Positions 1 to 7,059 of a stretch of 24,202 nucleotides of DNA are shown here, in pieces; the stretch's first letter is position 1, and each line of letters opens with the position of its first letter. The notes under the pieces were generated by a model. It did no database searches. It saw only the letters and a program-made list of their open reading frames with translations, and was not told the DNA's origin. The position numbers and the translations under genes are program-made. Source of the DNA: a virus; the IMG/VR virus record IMGVR_UViG_3300030060_004465, positions 6,726 to 30,927 of that record. One strand, 5' to 3'.

Positions 1-696
1 CGAGAATGGGAACTTAGTTACAGACTCGGAATGAGGCCCTGGATTTGTGTTGCATACTCTGCGCCGGTCGCTGCAGCGGCTGCTGTCTTTCTTGTTTATC
101 CCCTTGGACAAGGTTCATTCTCTGACGGAATGCCTCTTGGTATTTCAGGGACCTTCAACTTCATGTTGGTATTTCAGGCTGAGCACAATATTCTCATGCA
201 TCCTTTTCATATGCTTGGTGTTGCCGGCGTATTTGGTGGGGCTCTGTTCTCAGCTATGCATGGCAGTCTTGTCACCTCTTCTTTGGTTCGTGAAACCACT
301 GAAAAGGAAAGTCTCAACTATGGCTACAAGTTTGGTCAAGAAGAGGAGACGTATAACATCGTGGCTGCACATGGTTATTTTGGACGTTTGATTTTCCAAT
401 ATGCTTCCTTTAATAATAGCCGTTCACTCCACTTCTTCCTTGCAGCTTGGCCTGTCGTCGGCATTTGGTTTACAGCTCTGGGTGTTAGCACTATGGCTTT
501 TAATCTTAACGGCCTTAACTTTAACCAGTCCGTCTTGACCAAACAGGGTCAGGTTGTAAACACCTGGGCTGATGTATTGAATAGAGCTGACCTTGGACTT
601 GAGGTTATGCACGAAAGAAATGCACATAACTTCCCGCTTGATCTTGCAGCTAACAACATCGTGCCTATCGCACTGAAGACACCTGCTATCGGTTAA
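1..696 (+). CDS. psbA: Photosystem II D1 protein, 3' part of the gene
   Basis: D1 is the core reaction-centre subunit of photosystem II in the thylakoid membrane; it binds QB, the non-haem iron and the Mn cluster and turns over quickly in light. The reading frame is open from base 1 and encodes 231 residues. Using standard D1 numbering the first residue is R129 and the last is 359, with no indel. Key residues are visible: E130, Y161 (in FLVYP), D170 (SFSDG), E189-H190 (QAEHN), H198, H215, S264, H272, H332-E333, H337, D342 and A344. A 15-residue C-terminal extension follows A344, the known processing site. In cyanophages psbA is an auxiliary gene that supplies D1 during infection. The copy looks intact and uninterrupted by an intron as far as it goes. 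The 5' end lies outside the window. Identity is near certain; phage rather than host origin follows from the downstream genes. Confidence 0.98.
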   Translation, partial: REWELSYRLGMRPWICVAYSAPVAAAAAVFLVYPLGQGSFSDGMPLGISGTFNFMLVFQAEHNILMHPFHMLGVAGVFGGALFSAMHGSLVTSSLVRETTEKESLNYGYKFGQEEETYNIVAAHGYFGRLIFQYASFNNSRSLHFFLAAWPVVGIWFTALGVSTMAFNLNGLNFNQSVLTKQGQVVNTWADVLNRADLGLEVMHERNAHNFPLDLAANNIVPIALKTPAIG

Positions 697-723
697 GCAA
701 CCCGTCCGTTCATCTTCTTAATT

Positions 724-894
724 ATGGAATACGAGATTAGAGTCAACGATGCTTACGTTGAACTTATGCACAAAGCTGTCAGCCATTACATTAAGTTCTG
801 GCCTGGTGGTGATCCAGGTGAGCAAGAAGCTCTTCTGGTACTTAAAGCTCAACTAGACAAACTGAAACTCGAAGTTTTGTTCGACACAATGTAG
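724..894 (+). CDS. Small hypothetical protein, 56 aa
   Basis: This short ORF starts 27 bases after the psbA stop and encodes 56 residues, beginning MEYEIRVNDAYVELMHKA and ending in a charged Leu/Lys-rich stretch (LVLKAQLDKLKLEVLF). It has no membrane segment or signal peptide and is probably a small soluble, mostly helical protein. The start ATG is preceded by CTTAATT rather than a Shine-Dalgarno sequence, the same A/T-rich context seen at several later genes here. I do not recognise a family. Its place between psbA and the capsid gene suggests co-transcription with psbA. The length, clean start and packing against its neighbours make it more likely real than chance. Confidence 0.6.
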   Translation: MEYEIRVNDAYVELMHKAVSHYIKFWPGGDPGEQEALLVLKAQLDKLKLEVLFDTM

Positions 895-907
895 AAGACG
901 CATGCTA

Positions 908-933
908 CTAACAGTATGGAACGGGACTGTTAG
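908..933 (+). other. Perfect 8-bp hairpin upstream of the micro-ORF
   Basis: CTAACAGT at 908-915 and ACTGTTAG at 926-933 are exact reverse complements around a 10-base loop. The hairpin ends 8 bases before the ribosome-binding site of the 17-codon ORF. No U-tract follows, so it is not a typical intrinsic terminator. It may be an RNA-processing or translation-control structure; that role is inference. Confidence 0.5.
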
Positions 934-941
934 ATCTCCTC

Positions 942-946
942 GGAGG
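942..946 (+). promoter_or_regulatory. Strong ribosome-binding site of the micro-ORF
   Basis: GGAGG lies 8 bases before the ATG at 955, ideal Shine-Dalgarno spacing. It is the best such site seen in the window, where most starts have poor ones. It can also pair weakly with the preceding CTCC (936-939), so partial masking is possible. It is the main reason for calling the tiny ORF that follows. Confidence 0.6.
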
Positions 947-954
947 TAAACATC

Positions 955-1008
955 ATGGTACGTATCGCTCGTCGTTACGTGTATCGCGGTGTCGCATACA
1001 CCAAGTGA
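955..1008 (+). CDS. 17-codon micro-ORF with a YRGVxY motif
   Basis: This ORF encodes MVRIARRYVYRGVAYTK and then stops at TGA. The peptide is very basic. Its YRGVAY segment matches from memory the YRGVxY core of a family of small cyanobacterial and cyanophage proteins (the DUF4278 type), but nothing follows the core, so it is either a minimal form or a truncated remnant. It has a textbook ribosome-binding site 8 bases upstream and lies between a perfect hairpin and a run of further hairpins. Its stop codon falls within an inverted repeat (CCAAGTGA at 1001-1008 against TCACTT at 1045-1050). It could be a functional micropeptide, a leader peptide whose translation affects the downstream RNA fold, or a decayed gene. 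Function unknown. Confidence 0.45.
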   Translation: MVRIARRYVYRGVAYTK

Positions 1009-1025
1009 TTAGTTAAAGGCTAACA

Positions 1026-1044
1026 GGGAGGTTCGAGTCCTCCC
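1026..1044 (+). other. tRNA T-arm-like hairpin
   Basis: GGGAGG (1026-1031) and CCTCCC (1039-1044) form a 6-bp stem around TTCGAGT, the canonical 7-base T-loop. The next bases, TCACTT (1045-1050), pair with AAGTGA (1003-1008), as an acceptor stem would. The whole unit is only about 48 bases, and no D-arm or convincing anticodon arm can be drawn, so it is not a complete tRNA. Options are a tRNA remnant, an attachment-site-like match to a host tRNA 3' half, or a tRNA-like regulatory or processing structure. Confidence 0.5.
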
Positions 1045-1053
1045 TCACTTATT

Positions 1054-1140
1054 GGCTTTGGCCCGGTAAGCCGGATACCCTTAGCCGTCTAGACGGTGGG
1101 ATAGACCACACGACAATTGAATAACTCTGAACGTTCAGAG
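1054..1140 (+). promoter_or_regulatory. Structured leader upstream of the capsid gene
   Basis: Several inverted repeats follow each other without coding potential: GGCTT (1054-1058) with AAGCC (1068-1072), or alternatively CCGG (1063-1066) with CCGG (1071-1074); a perfect 12-base palindrome CCGTCTAGACGG (1085-1096); GTGG (1096-1099) with CCAC (1106-1109); and a perfect 16-base palindrome CTCTGAACGTTCAGAG (1125-1140). In T7 the equivalent place holds the strongest late promoter, an RNase III site and the leader of gene 10. A similar role here is inference. No convincing host -35/-10 pair with correct spacing was found. Confidence 0.45.
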
Positions 1141-1171
1141 AGTGGTTATACATTATTACTCTCTTTTAGAA

Positions 1172-2317
1172 ATGGCACAACAACTTACTTCCCCTAAGGC
1201 ACCACAGGTAATTCCTGGTGCTAATAATCTGGCGGGGGGCCAGACTCCTACAACTGATCAGCGCAGGGCTCTTTACCTAAAGCTGTTCAGCGGTGAGATG
1301 TTTAAAGGGTTCCAGCATAACACTATCGCTCGCGATATGGTTATGAAGCGTACTCTTAAGAACGGCAAATCTCTTCAGTTCATCTACACTGGTCGTACCC
1401 AAGCTGAATTCCATACTCCTGGAAATCCGATTTTGGGTAACAGCGACGGCGCGCCGCCCGTTGCAGAAAAGACCATCACGGTAGATGATCTGCTTATCAG
1501 TTCAGCGTTCGTATACAACCTGGACGAAACACTTTCGCACTACGATTTGAGGTCGGAGATCTCACGTAAGATCGGCTTCGCTCTTGCAGAAAAGTACGAC
1601 CGCTTGATCTTCCGTGCGATTGCACGTGGTGCACGTAAGGCTTCTCCTGTTAGTGCAACTAACTTTGCTGAGCCCGGTGGCACCCAGATCCGTGTTGGCG
1701 CTGGTACGGATGAATCTGATGCTTTCTCTTCTGCTGCTCTGATTTCAGCCTTCTATGACGCTGCAGCTGCAATGGACGAGAAGGGTGTCAGTGGCGACGG
1801 ACGTGTCGCCGTATTGAACCCACGACAATATTATGAATTGATCCAAGCTGTACCCACAAATGCTTTGGTAAACCGTGATGCTCAAGGCACTGCGTTGCAG
1901 TCCGGCCAAGGCATCATTGAGATCGCTGGCATCAAGATCTACAAGTCAATGAACATTCCGTTCCTTGGCAAGTACGGCACCAAGTACGGTGGCACTACCG
2001 GACAGACTTCACCTGGCAATCTGGGTGACTTCATTGGTCCTGACCTTGAAGATGCTTCCAATGCTTCTACCGGCATCAACAACGACTACGGCACCGCTAC
2101 CGAATTCGGCGCTGTGTCTGCTGGCCTGATCTTCCAACGCGAAGCAGCTGGTGTTGTTGAAGCAATCGGTCCTCAAGTACAGGTAACAAATGGAGACGTA
2201 TCCGTCATCTACCAGGGTGATGTTATGCTCGGACGTTTGGCCTGCGGGGCGGATTATCTGAATCCAGCTGCAGCTGTTGAGCTGTATGTTGGTGGTACTG
2301 CACCTTCCGATTTCTGA
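1172..2317 (+). CDS. Major capsid protein, T7 gp10-like
   Basis: This encodes the subunit of the icosahedral head shell, 381 residues from the ATG at 1172, compared with about 345 for T7 gp10A. The protein begins MAQQLTSPKAPQ. It contains sections typical of T7-type capsid proteins: the helix-rich IGFALAEKYDRLIFRAIARG region, the AVLNPRQYYELIQ stretch and a C-terminal part rich in small residues. A GTG at 1142 would add ten residues but lies in the structured leader, and MAQQ is the usual kind of capsid N-terminus, so the ATG was chosen. The start has no good Shine-Dalgarno. The gene stands alone between a hairpin-rich leader and a strong terminator, consistent with a separately controlled, highly expressed transcript. 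G+C-rich choices such as GGC and CGT are commoner than in the fibre-block genes, as expected of a highly expressed gene. Confidence 0.95.
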   Translation: MAQQLTSPKAPQVIPGANNLAGGQTPTTDQRRALYLKLFSGEMFKGFQHNTIARDMVMKRTLKNGKSLQFIYTGRTQAEFHTPGNPILGNSDGAPPVAEKTITVDDLLISSAFVYNLDETLSHYDLRSEISRKIGFALAEKYDRLIFRAIARGARKASPVSATNFAEPGGTQIRVGAGTDESDAFSSAALISAFYDAAAAMDEKGVSGDGRVAVLNPRQYYELIQAVPTNALVNRDAQGTALQSGQGIIEIAGIKIYKSMNIPFLGKYGTKYGGTTGQTSPGNLGDFIGPDLEDASNASTGINNDYGTATEFGAVSAGLIFQREAAGVVEAIGPQVQVTNGDVSVIYQGDVMLGRLACGADYLNPAAAVELYVGGTAPSDF

Positions 2318-2332
2318 TATTTATTCTTTCCT

Positions 2333-2359
2333 AGGGATCCTTCGGGGTCCCTTTTTTTT
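2333..2359 (+). terminator. Rho-independent terminator after the capsid gene
   Basis: AGGGATCC (2333-2340), a TTCG tetraloop and GGGTCCCT (2345-2352) form an 8-bp stem with one G-U pair, followed directly by seven more T residues. It lies 15 bases after the capsid stop codon and 6 bases before the next gene. T7 has its main late terminator at the same place, just after gene 10. Partial read-through would reduce expression of the tail genes relative to capsid. Confidence 0.92.
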
Positions 2360-2365
2360 ATTCTT

Positions 2366-2974
2366 ATGTCCTCAACTATTGGCACCGATACCGAACTATC
2401 CGCTGTGAACTCAATCTTGGGGAGCATCGGACAAGCGCCTGTTACTCAATTGAATACAGAGAACCCAGAGATCTCTTTTGTTTATAACCTCTTCCGTGAA
2501 TCTATGGTTGATGTACAGAACGAAGGCTGGGTCTATAACCGTGAAGAGAATGTACCTTTGTCACCCGATCAGCATGGCTACATCTATGTACCTGTAGATA
2601 CTCTCAGGTTAGATATCAGCGGTGGTCAGGTCGATCGAAGCACCAACGTTGTTCAACGCAAGGGTCGTCTCTACGACAAGGTGCGTCACACAGATGTATT
2701 TACACAACCCATTGAGGTTGACATTGTTCGCATCTACGACTTCGCTGATATCCCCTCTGTCTTCCAGCGGTACATCACAGCCCGTGCTGCATCCCGTGCT
2801 GCTACTCAGTTGGTATCCAACCCACAGCTTGTCCAACTACTACAACAACAGGAAGGCATGTCACGTGCAGCCTGTGTCGAATACGAATGCAATCAGGGAG
2901 ACCATAACTTTATGGGATTCCCAAGTGATACATATTACCAAACCTACCAACCCTTCCATGTATTGAGGCGCTGA
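2366..2974 (+). CDS. Tail tubular protein A, T7 gp11-like
   Basis: This is the gatekeeper/adaptor protein that joins the portal to the tail nozzle in T7-like phages. It has 202 residues, close to T7 gp11 (196). The N-terminal region, with ELSAVNSILGSIGQAPV and SMVDVQNEGWVYNRE, is the hallmark of this family. The ATG at 2366 follows the T-tract of the terminator almost directly and lacks a Shine-Dalgarno, so translation may depend on read-through transcripts and an A/U-rich leader. The gene ends in TGATG, sharing one base with the start of tail tubular protein B, a sign of translational coupling. Confidence 0.95.
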   Translation: MSSTIGTDTELSAVNSILGSIGQAPVTQLNTENPEISFVYNLFRESMVDVQNEGWVYNREENVPLSPDQHGYIYVPVDTLRLDISGGQVDRSTNVVQRKGRLYDKVRHTDVFTQPIEVDIVRIYDFADIPSVFQRYITARAASRAATQLVSNPQLVQLLQQQEGMSRAACVEYECNQGDHNFMGFPSDTYYQTYQPFHVLRR

Positions 2975-5832
2975 TGGCAAGCATTACACAAAAGATTCCA
3001 AACTTTGTACTAGGTATTTCAGAACAACCCGACGATCAGAAACTACCTGGTCAAGTCAGGAACGCTGTGAATGTTGTGCCTGATATTACTGAAGGTTTAA
3101 TGAAGCGACCTGGCTCTAAGTTTGTAGCTACGTTGGCTAACCAACAGAGCGATGGTTGCTGGTTTAATTATTATCGTGATGAAAATGAAGGTTCATATGT
3201 TGGGCAGGTAGCACGTAACGGTTCTGTCCGTGTGTGGCGCTGTAGTGATGGCCAGGAAATGACTATTACTAACAGTGGTTCTCCTGCTTCTTACCTGAAT
3301 CATACTCAAGATGGACATATACAAACCCTTACTATTAATGACACAACTTTTCTAGTTAATAGAACTAAGACGGTTTCAATGACTGGTGCAGTTGCTCCGT
3401 CCAAGCCGGACACCCACTCTGCATACATTGAACTGAAACAGATCCAACCACGTCGTCAATATGCATTAAATATCTACAGCAATACAACAACAGCTCTAGA
3501 GCGTTCTGCAACAACCGTCACTGTTACTGGCCCGTTTACTAATAACGTTGCTGGTCATGATGATGCTAGAGCTACTGGATCTAAAGTTCACGTCGATCCT
3601 ACAACTGGTATTGCTGTCCGTGTAACTGTTGCTGGCCAACCTTTCGTAGAGGGTTACGACACCAGTCCTCCTAATGCTCAATACGATACGCAATACACAC
3701 TGCGTGTTGACCTACTGCATGGTGGTTCTTACACTTCAACTCTTCCTACTTTTACTGTTGTAGTTGAAGGTTTAAATTATACAGTTACTGTTACTAAAGA
3801 AGTATCTGCTTCTTACAAAGGTAACCTTAGCCGTGTCCGTCCTGTACCTGTAGACATTGAAGCTGAGACGAGTACTTCTGTTGCTGGTGTGCTGAACTCT
3901 ATTGTTTCTGAGATCAGTGGAGTTACGGCTACTATCCTTGGTAACGGTATCTATTTGACGCATAGCTCTGCATTTAATATTGAAGTTTTAGAGAGTGATC
4001 TTTTTGAGATTACACAAGACAGAGTTAATGACATCTCTAAGTTACCTACTCAATGCAAAGATGGTTACATAGTCAAAGTGACCAACTCGGCACAGCTAAC
4101 TGAAGATGACTACTACTTAAAATTTGTAGGTACTGATGGTGATGGTCCCGGTGTTTGGGAAGAATGTGCAGGACCAGGCATCGAGACAACTTTTGATGCA
4201 ACGACTTTGCCGTACATCCTGCAGAGGACTGGTGCTACCACCATGACTTTGGGCACTTACACGTGGTCACAACGTGAGGTTGGTGACGACAACACAAATA
4301 AGAAGCCATCATTTGTTGGCAAAAAAATTAACCAGGTTTTATTTCACAGAGATCGCCTGGTCTTCCTGAGTGGATCAAACATCATCCTCACCCAACCCGG
4401 TGATCTTGGTAACTTCTGGAATAAAACAGCTCTGACTTTTTCTGGCATTGACCGTATTGACATCTCATGCAGTTCGTCCAGTCCTAATGAACTGGTTGAT
4501 GGAATTGAGATGAACACTGGTCTTGTGTTGTTCAGTAGCAATGCTCAGTATTTGTTTACCACTGATGATACTGCTCTGAATCCTGAGACCGCAAAGGTCT
4601 ATGCACTATCAACCTATAACTACAATATTGATGTATCGCCTATTTCATTAGGTACGACACTAGCTTTTGTAGACAACGCTGGTAAGTTCAGCAGATTCTT
4701 CGAGATGGTAAACATCCGAAGGGAAGGCGAGCCAGATGTCGTAGAGCAAAGCAAGCCTGTCTCCAAGTTGATGGGTACTGGTCTAAACCTAGTTGCTAAT
4801 TCACGTGAAAATTCTTTCGTGTTTATGGCGGAAAAGGATACTCAAAATGTAGTTGGCTTCCGCTACTACGGACAGGTTCAGGAACGTCTTCAAGGAGCTT
4901 GGTTTAAGTGGCGTCTACGTAGACCTATTACACATCACTTTGTTGTTGATGATGATTATTACGTGGTGCATGACGATAAAACTTTGACTCGTACACCGCT
5001 ACTCACTTCAGCTGCTACTCCTTCAATCTTAAATGATGAAGATCAATTCGATATTCACCTTGATCACTTTGTCACTGTCCCTGCTGCATCGCTGACATAC
5101 AACGCAACGACTAGAAAGACCACGTTTGCTCTCCCTGCTGCATTTAATACCAGCGGATCTATTGGAGCAATCGTTACTAACAACAGTGAAGACAAAGGTC
5201 GTTACCAGATTGTCGAAGGAACGGAGCAAGCATTCGAGTCCCTGGTTGGTGAGACATCCGTCATTGATGTCAACGACAGCATCAACGCTGAGTTTATTGA
5301 TCTGAATACCGCTGACCTTGAGGGTGCCACCGTGTATGACCTTGAGTCTGGTACTACATCGATCAACTCACTTGCTGGCGCATCTACTGAATACGACTCT
5401 GGTGGCCAGACGGTATCCCTAACCGGTGACTGGACAGCACAACCCATTACTGTTGGCTACTTATACGAGATGAGTGTTGAGCTGCCAACTATCTTCCCAA
5501 CCCAAACAAAAGACAAACGTGTCGTTGCTGACACCTCAGGTTCATTGATCCTGCAACGTCTGAAGTTTAACTTCGGTGCTGTTGGTGAGTTTTGGACTAC
5601 TCTTAAACGTACTGGTAAAGCTGACTACGTTGATAAGCATGAATCATCTTTGATGAATGGCTATAGCGCCAACACTGTTCCGTACGTTGACGATAGTTTT
5701 AGAACATTACCTGTGTACGAACGTAATATCAACGTTAATGTCATCCTTAAATCAACCCACCCCTCTCCTGCAACCCTGCAATCCCTGTCTTGGGAAGGAG
5801 AATATACAAACAACTTCTACAAACGGATCTAG
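2974..5832 (+). CDS. Tail tubular protein B (nozzle), T7 gp12-like
   Basis: This forms the tail nozzle at the distal end of the short tail and contacts the fibres. It has 952 residues, longer than T7 gp12 (794). The N-terminus (MASITQKIPNFVLGISEQPD, then LPGQVRNAVNVVPDITEGL and KRPGSKFV) is characteristic, as are the central FFEMVNIRREGEPDVVEQSKP segment and the C-terminal WEGEYTNNFYKRI ending. No signal peptide or membrane segment. The start overlaps the previous stop by one base. The 3' end, up to 95 bases, is probably overlapped by the next gene in another frame. The extra length relative to T7 appears to lie in the beta-rich middle of the protein and may reflect added surface domains; that is inference. 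Confidence 0.95.
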   Translation: MASITQKIPNFVLGISEQPDDQKLPGQVRNAVNVVPDITEGLMKRPGSKFVATLANQQSDGCWFNYYRDENEGSYVGQVARNGSVRVWRCSDGQEMTITNSGSPASYLNHTQDGHIQTLTINDTTFLVNRTKTVSMTGAVAPSKPDTHSAYIELKQIQPRRQYALNIYSNTTTALERSATTVTVTGPFTNNVAGHDDARATGSKVHVDPTTGIAVRVTVAGQPFVEGYDTSPPNAQYDTQYTLRVDLLHGGSYTSTLPTFTVVVEGLNYTVTVTKEVSASYKGNLSRVRPVPVDIEAETSTSVAGVLNSIVSEISGVTATILGNGIYLTHSSAFNIEVLESDLFEITQDRVNDISKLPTQCKDGYIVKVTNSAQLTEDDYYLKFVGTDGDGPGVWEECAGPGIETTFDATTLPYILQRTGATTMTLGTYTWSQREVGDDNTNKKPSFVGKKINQVLFHRDRLVFLSGSNIILTQPGDLGNFWNKTALTFSGIDRIDISCSSSSPNELVDGIEMNTGLVLFSSNAQYLFTTDDTALNPETAKVYALSTYNYNIDVSPISLGTTLAFVDNAGKFSRFFEMVNIRREGEPDVVEQSKPVSKLMGTGLNLVANSRENSFVFMAEKDTQNVVGFRYYGQVQERLQGAWFKWRLRRPITHHFVVDDDYYVVHDDKTLTRTPLLTSAATPSILNDEDQFDIHLDHFVTVPAASLTYNATTRKTTFALPAAFNTSGSIGAIVTNNSEDKGRYQIVEGTEQAFESLVGETSVIDVNDSINAEFIDLNTADLEGATVYDLESGTTSINSLAGASTEYDSGGQTVSLTGDWTAQPITVGYLYEMSVELPTIFPTQTKDKRVVADTSGSLILQRLKFNFGAVGEFWTTLKRTGKADYVDKHESSLMNGYSANTVPYVDDSFRTLPVYERNINVNVILKSTHPSPATLQSLSWEGEYTNNFYKRI

Positions 5833-6256
5833 ATTTATACACCCAATTACACATGAGGCTGCCGTTGAGGTGGCCTCTAATCTACGGCCTGAAGACCATA
5901 GAGAGGTAGTTGATGGGTATGGGGTAGATCCTATAGATGCGATACCTAAAGAAGCTATGAAAGGCTTCTGCATATATTTCACAGTACCTGACGGCAGGAC
6001 TGCCGGACTAGCTGGGATAGGTGATAACGGAGCTGTATGGATGCTCTGTACACCAGCTATCCATGACTTCCCTGTTCTGTTTGCTAGGCAGGCGAAACGC
6101 TTTATAGACAGCAGAACAGAAACTCTTCTGTGGAACTATGTAGATAAGCGCAATACAGCACACCTTAGGTTGCTGAAATATCTGGGGTTTACCTTTGTTG
6201 AAGAGATTCAATATGGTCCCAAACAATTACCCTTTATTTTATTTAAAAAATGTTAG
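5738..6256 (+). CDS. gp13-like protein with GNAT-like fold
   Basis: Residues encoded from about 5831 to the stop (141 aa) resemble T7 gp13 (138 aa), a protein needed for virion assembly whose family resembles GNAT acetyltransferases. Matching sections are the first strand (FIHPITHEAAVEVA) and the C-terminal TLLWNYVDKRNTAHLRLLKYLG, which parallels T7's TLWNYVWVGNTSHIRFLK. The start is a problem. The homologous part begins right at the tail tubular B stop, where there is no ATG, GTG or TTG in frame. The nearest upstream ATG is at 5738, giving 172 residues with a 31-residue extension overlapping the previous gene by 95 bases; the GTG at 5870 would cut off the first strand. A non-AUG start near 5831-5846 is also possible. 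The stop overlaps the next gene by 7 bases. Family call is good; catalytic activity is not claimed. Confidence 0.8.
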   Translation: MSSLNQPTPLLQPCNPCLGKENIQTTSTNGSRFIHPITHEAAVEVASNLRPEDHREVVDGYGVDPIDAIPKEAMKGFCIYFTVPDGRTAGLAGIGDNGAVWMLCTPAIHDFPVLFARQAKRFIDSRTETLLWNYVDKRNTAHLRLLKYLGFTFVEEIQYGPKQLPFILFKKC

Positions 6257-7059
6257 AGCCATTGAGTTGGGCGACATTAGGATTTGGAGCTGTTAAGTCA
6301 GTAGCTGGTTTGTTTGATAATAGTGCCCAAAAAGCTGCACATGCTGCAAATGTAGCACGTGTGAATTCAATCAACCGTGCAAACCAACGTATACATTTTA
6401 ATAATCTTTCTATTAGAGCTAAGTCGTTGCGGGTACGTGCAAACGTTTCTGCCCAACTACAAGCTATACGCACTAGCCAAGATCAATTAAAAGCTAACCG
6501 ACAACTACAAATGGATCGACTTGTCAGTGATTCATTGATGGACAATCAAAAAGATGCTATCCAAATGTTCCGTGGTATGACTGGTTCTGGCAGTGGTCGG
6601 ATGAATCTTGATTCTGCACGCTTAGCAGAGCTTGGTAGAACCAATGCAATGCGTAGAAATGCGCTGATGAGAAGCAGAGATGATCTAATTACTAGTGGTT
6701 ATCTTGACAGATTTACAGCACAAAACCAAGCGTCAAAGGTTAAAGCTTCTGCAGCTGTTAATCCTGTCTATCAGCAATACATTCAGGACTACACACCTGC
6801 TGTAGCACCTCCTCAAAACAAGCTATTTGACCTTGTTACTGGGCTAGGAGAAACGGCTCTGAATGTAGTAAATACACAGAATGCTTTAAAACCCCCCATG
6901 ATTGGTGGTACACCTAATACCAATCGTAGTTTGCTTGGAATTAAAGATGTACCTGTACCAGGTTTTAACATTAGTCCTGGTGTCAATACACCAACTCCTC
7001 TCGCTGTTTATCCGTTCGAGGTGCCAGGCGCTAGTGGCGGTCTTACTGAGGTTTATTAA
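6250..7059 (+). CDS. Internal virion protein, T7 gp14-like
   Basis: In T7, gp14 is ejected first and forms the pore through the outer membrane. This 269-residue protein (T7 gp14 is 196) sits in the gp14 position. It has an N-terminal hydrophobic helix (LSWATLGFGAVKSVAGLF, residues 5-22), then a long Ala/Arg/Gln-rich helical region to about residue 165, a layout typical of gp14 proteins. The C-terminal 100 residues are Pro/Asn/Gly-rich and probably extended. It overlaps gp13 by 7 bases and shares its last base with the next start (TAATG), so the group is translationally coupled. The call rests on position, composition and layout more than on a diagnostic motif. Confidence 0.85.
   Translation: MLEPLSWATLGFGAVKSVAGLFDNSAQKAAHAANVARVNSINRANQRIHFNNLSIRAKSLRVRANVSAQLQAIRTSQDQLKANRQLQMDRLVSDSLMDNQKDAIQMFRGMTGSGSGRMNLDSARLAELGRTNAMRRNALMRSRDDLITSGYLDRFTAQNQASKVKASAAVNPVYQQYIQDYTPAVAPPQNKLFDLVTGLGETALNVVNTQNALKPPMIGGTPNTNRSLLGIKDVPVPGFNISPGVNTPTPLAVYPFEVPGASGGLTEVY

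Noticed and set aside
707-950. Glutamine riboswitch (downstream-peptide motif), suggested by a short peptide and a CGTTCATC stretch
   Set aside because: The other conserved part (a GACGGAAGTAGG-like block) is absent and the stems do not match that fold.
1003-1051. Complete tRNA gene
   Set aside because: Only the T-arm and part of an acceptor stem are convincing. No D-arm, total length about 48 bases, and no valid anticodon loop with U33 in proper register.
1117-1152. Host sigma-70 promoter (TTGAAT and TATACA)
   Set aside because: Spacing is 24 bases, well outside the 16-18 base range, and other pairs are no better.
1142-1171. GTG start adding ten residues to the capsid protein
   Set aside because: It lies in the structured leader directly after the 16-base palindrome, has no ribosome-binding site, and the following ATG gives the expected N-terminus.
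2290-2332. T7 gp10B-like frameshift at the capsid end
   Set aside because: A -1 shift near the stop meets another stop after a few codons (TAG at about 2332), and no slippery heptamer is present.
5657-5737. Longer start (5657) for the gp13-like gene
   Set aside because: It would add a further 27 residues encoded out of frame within tail tubular B, with a composition typical of a shadow frame.
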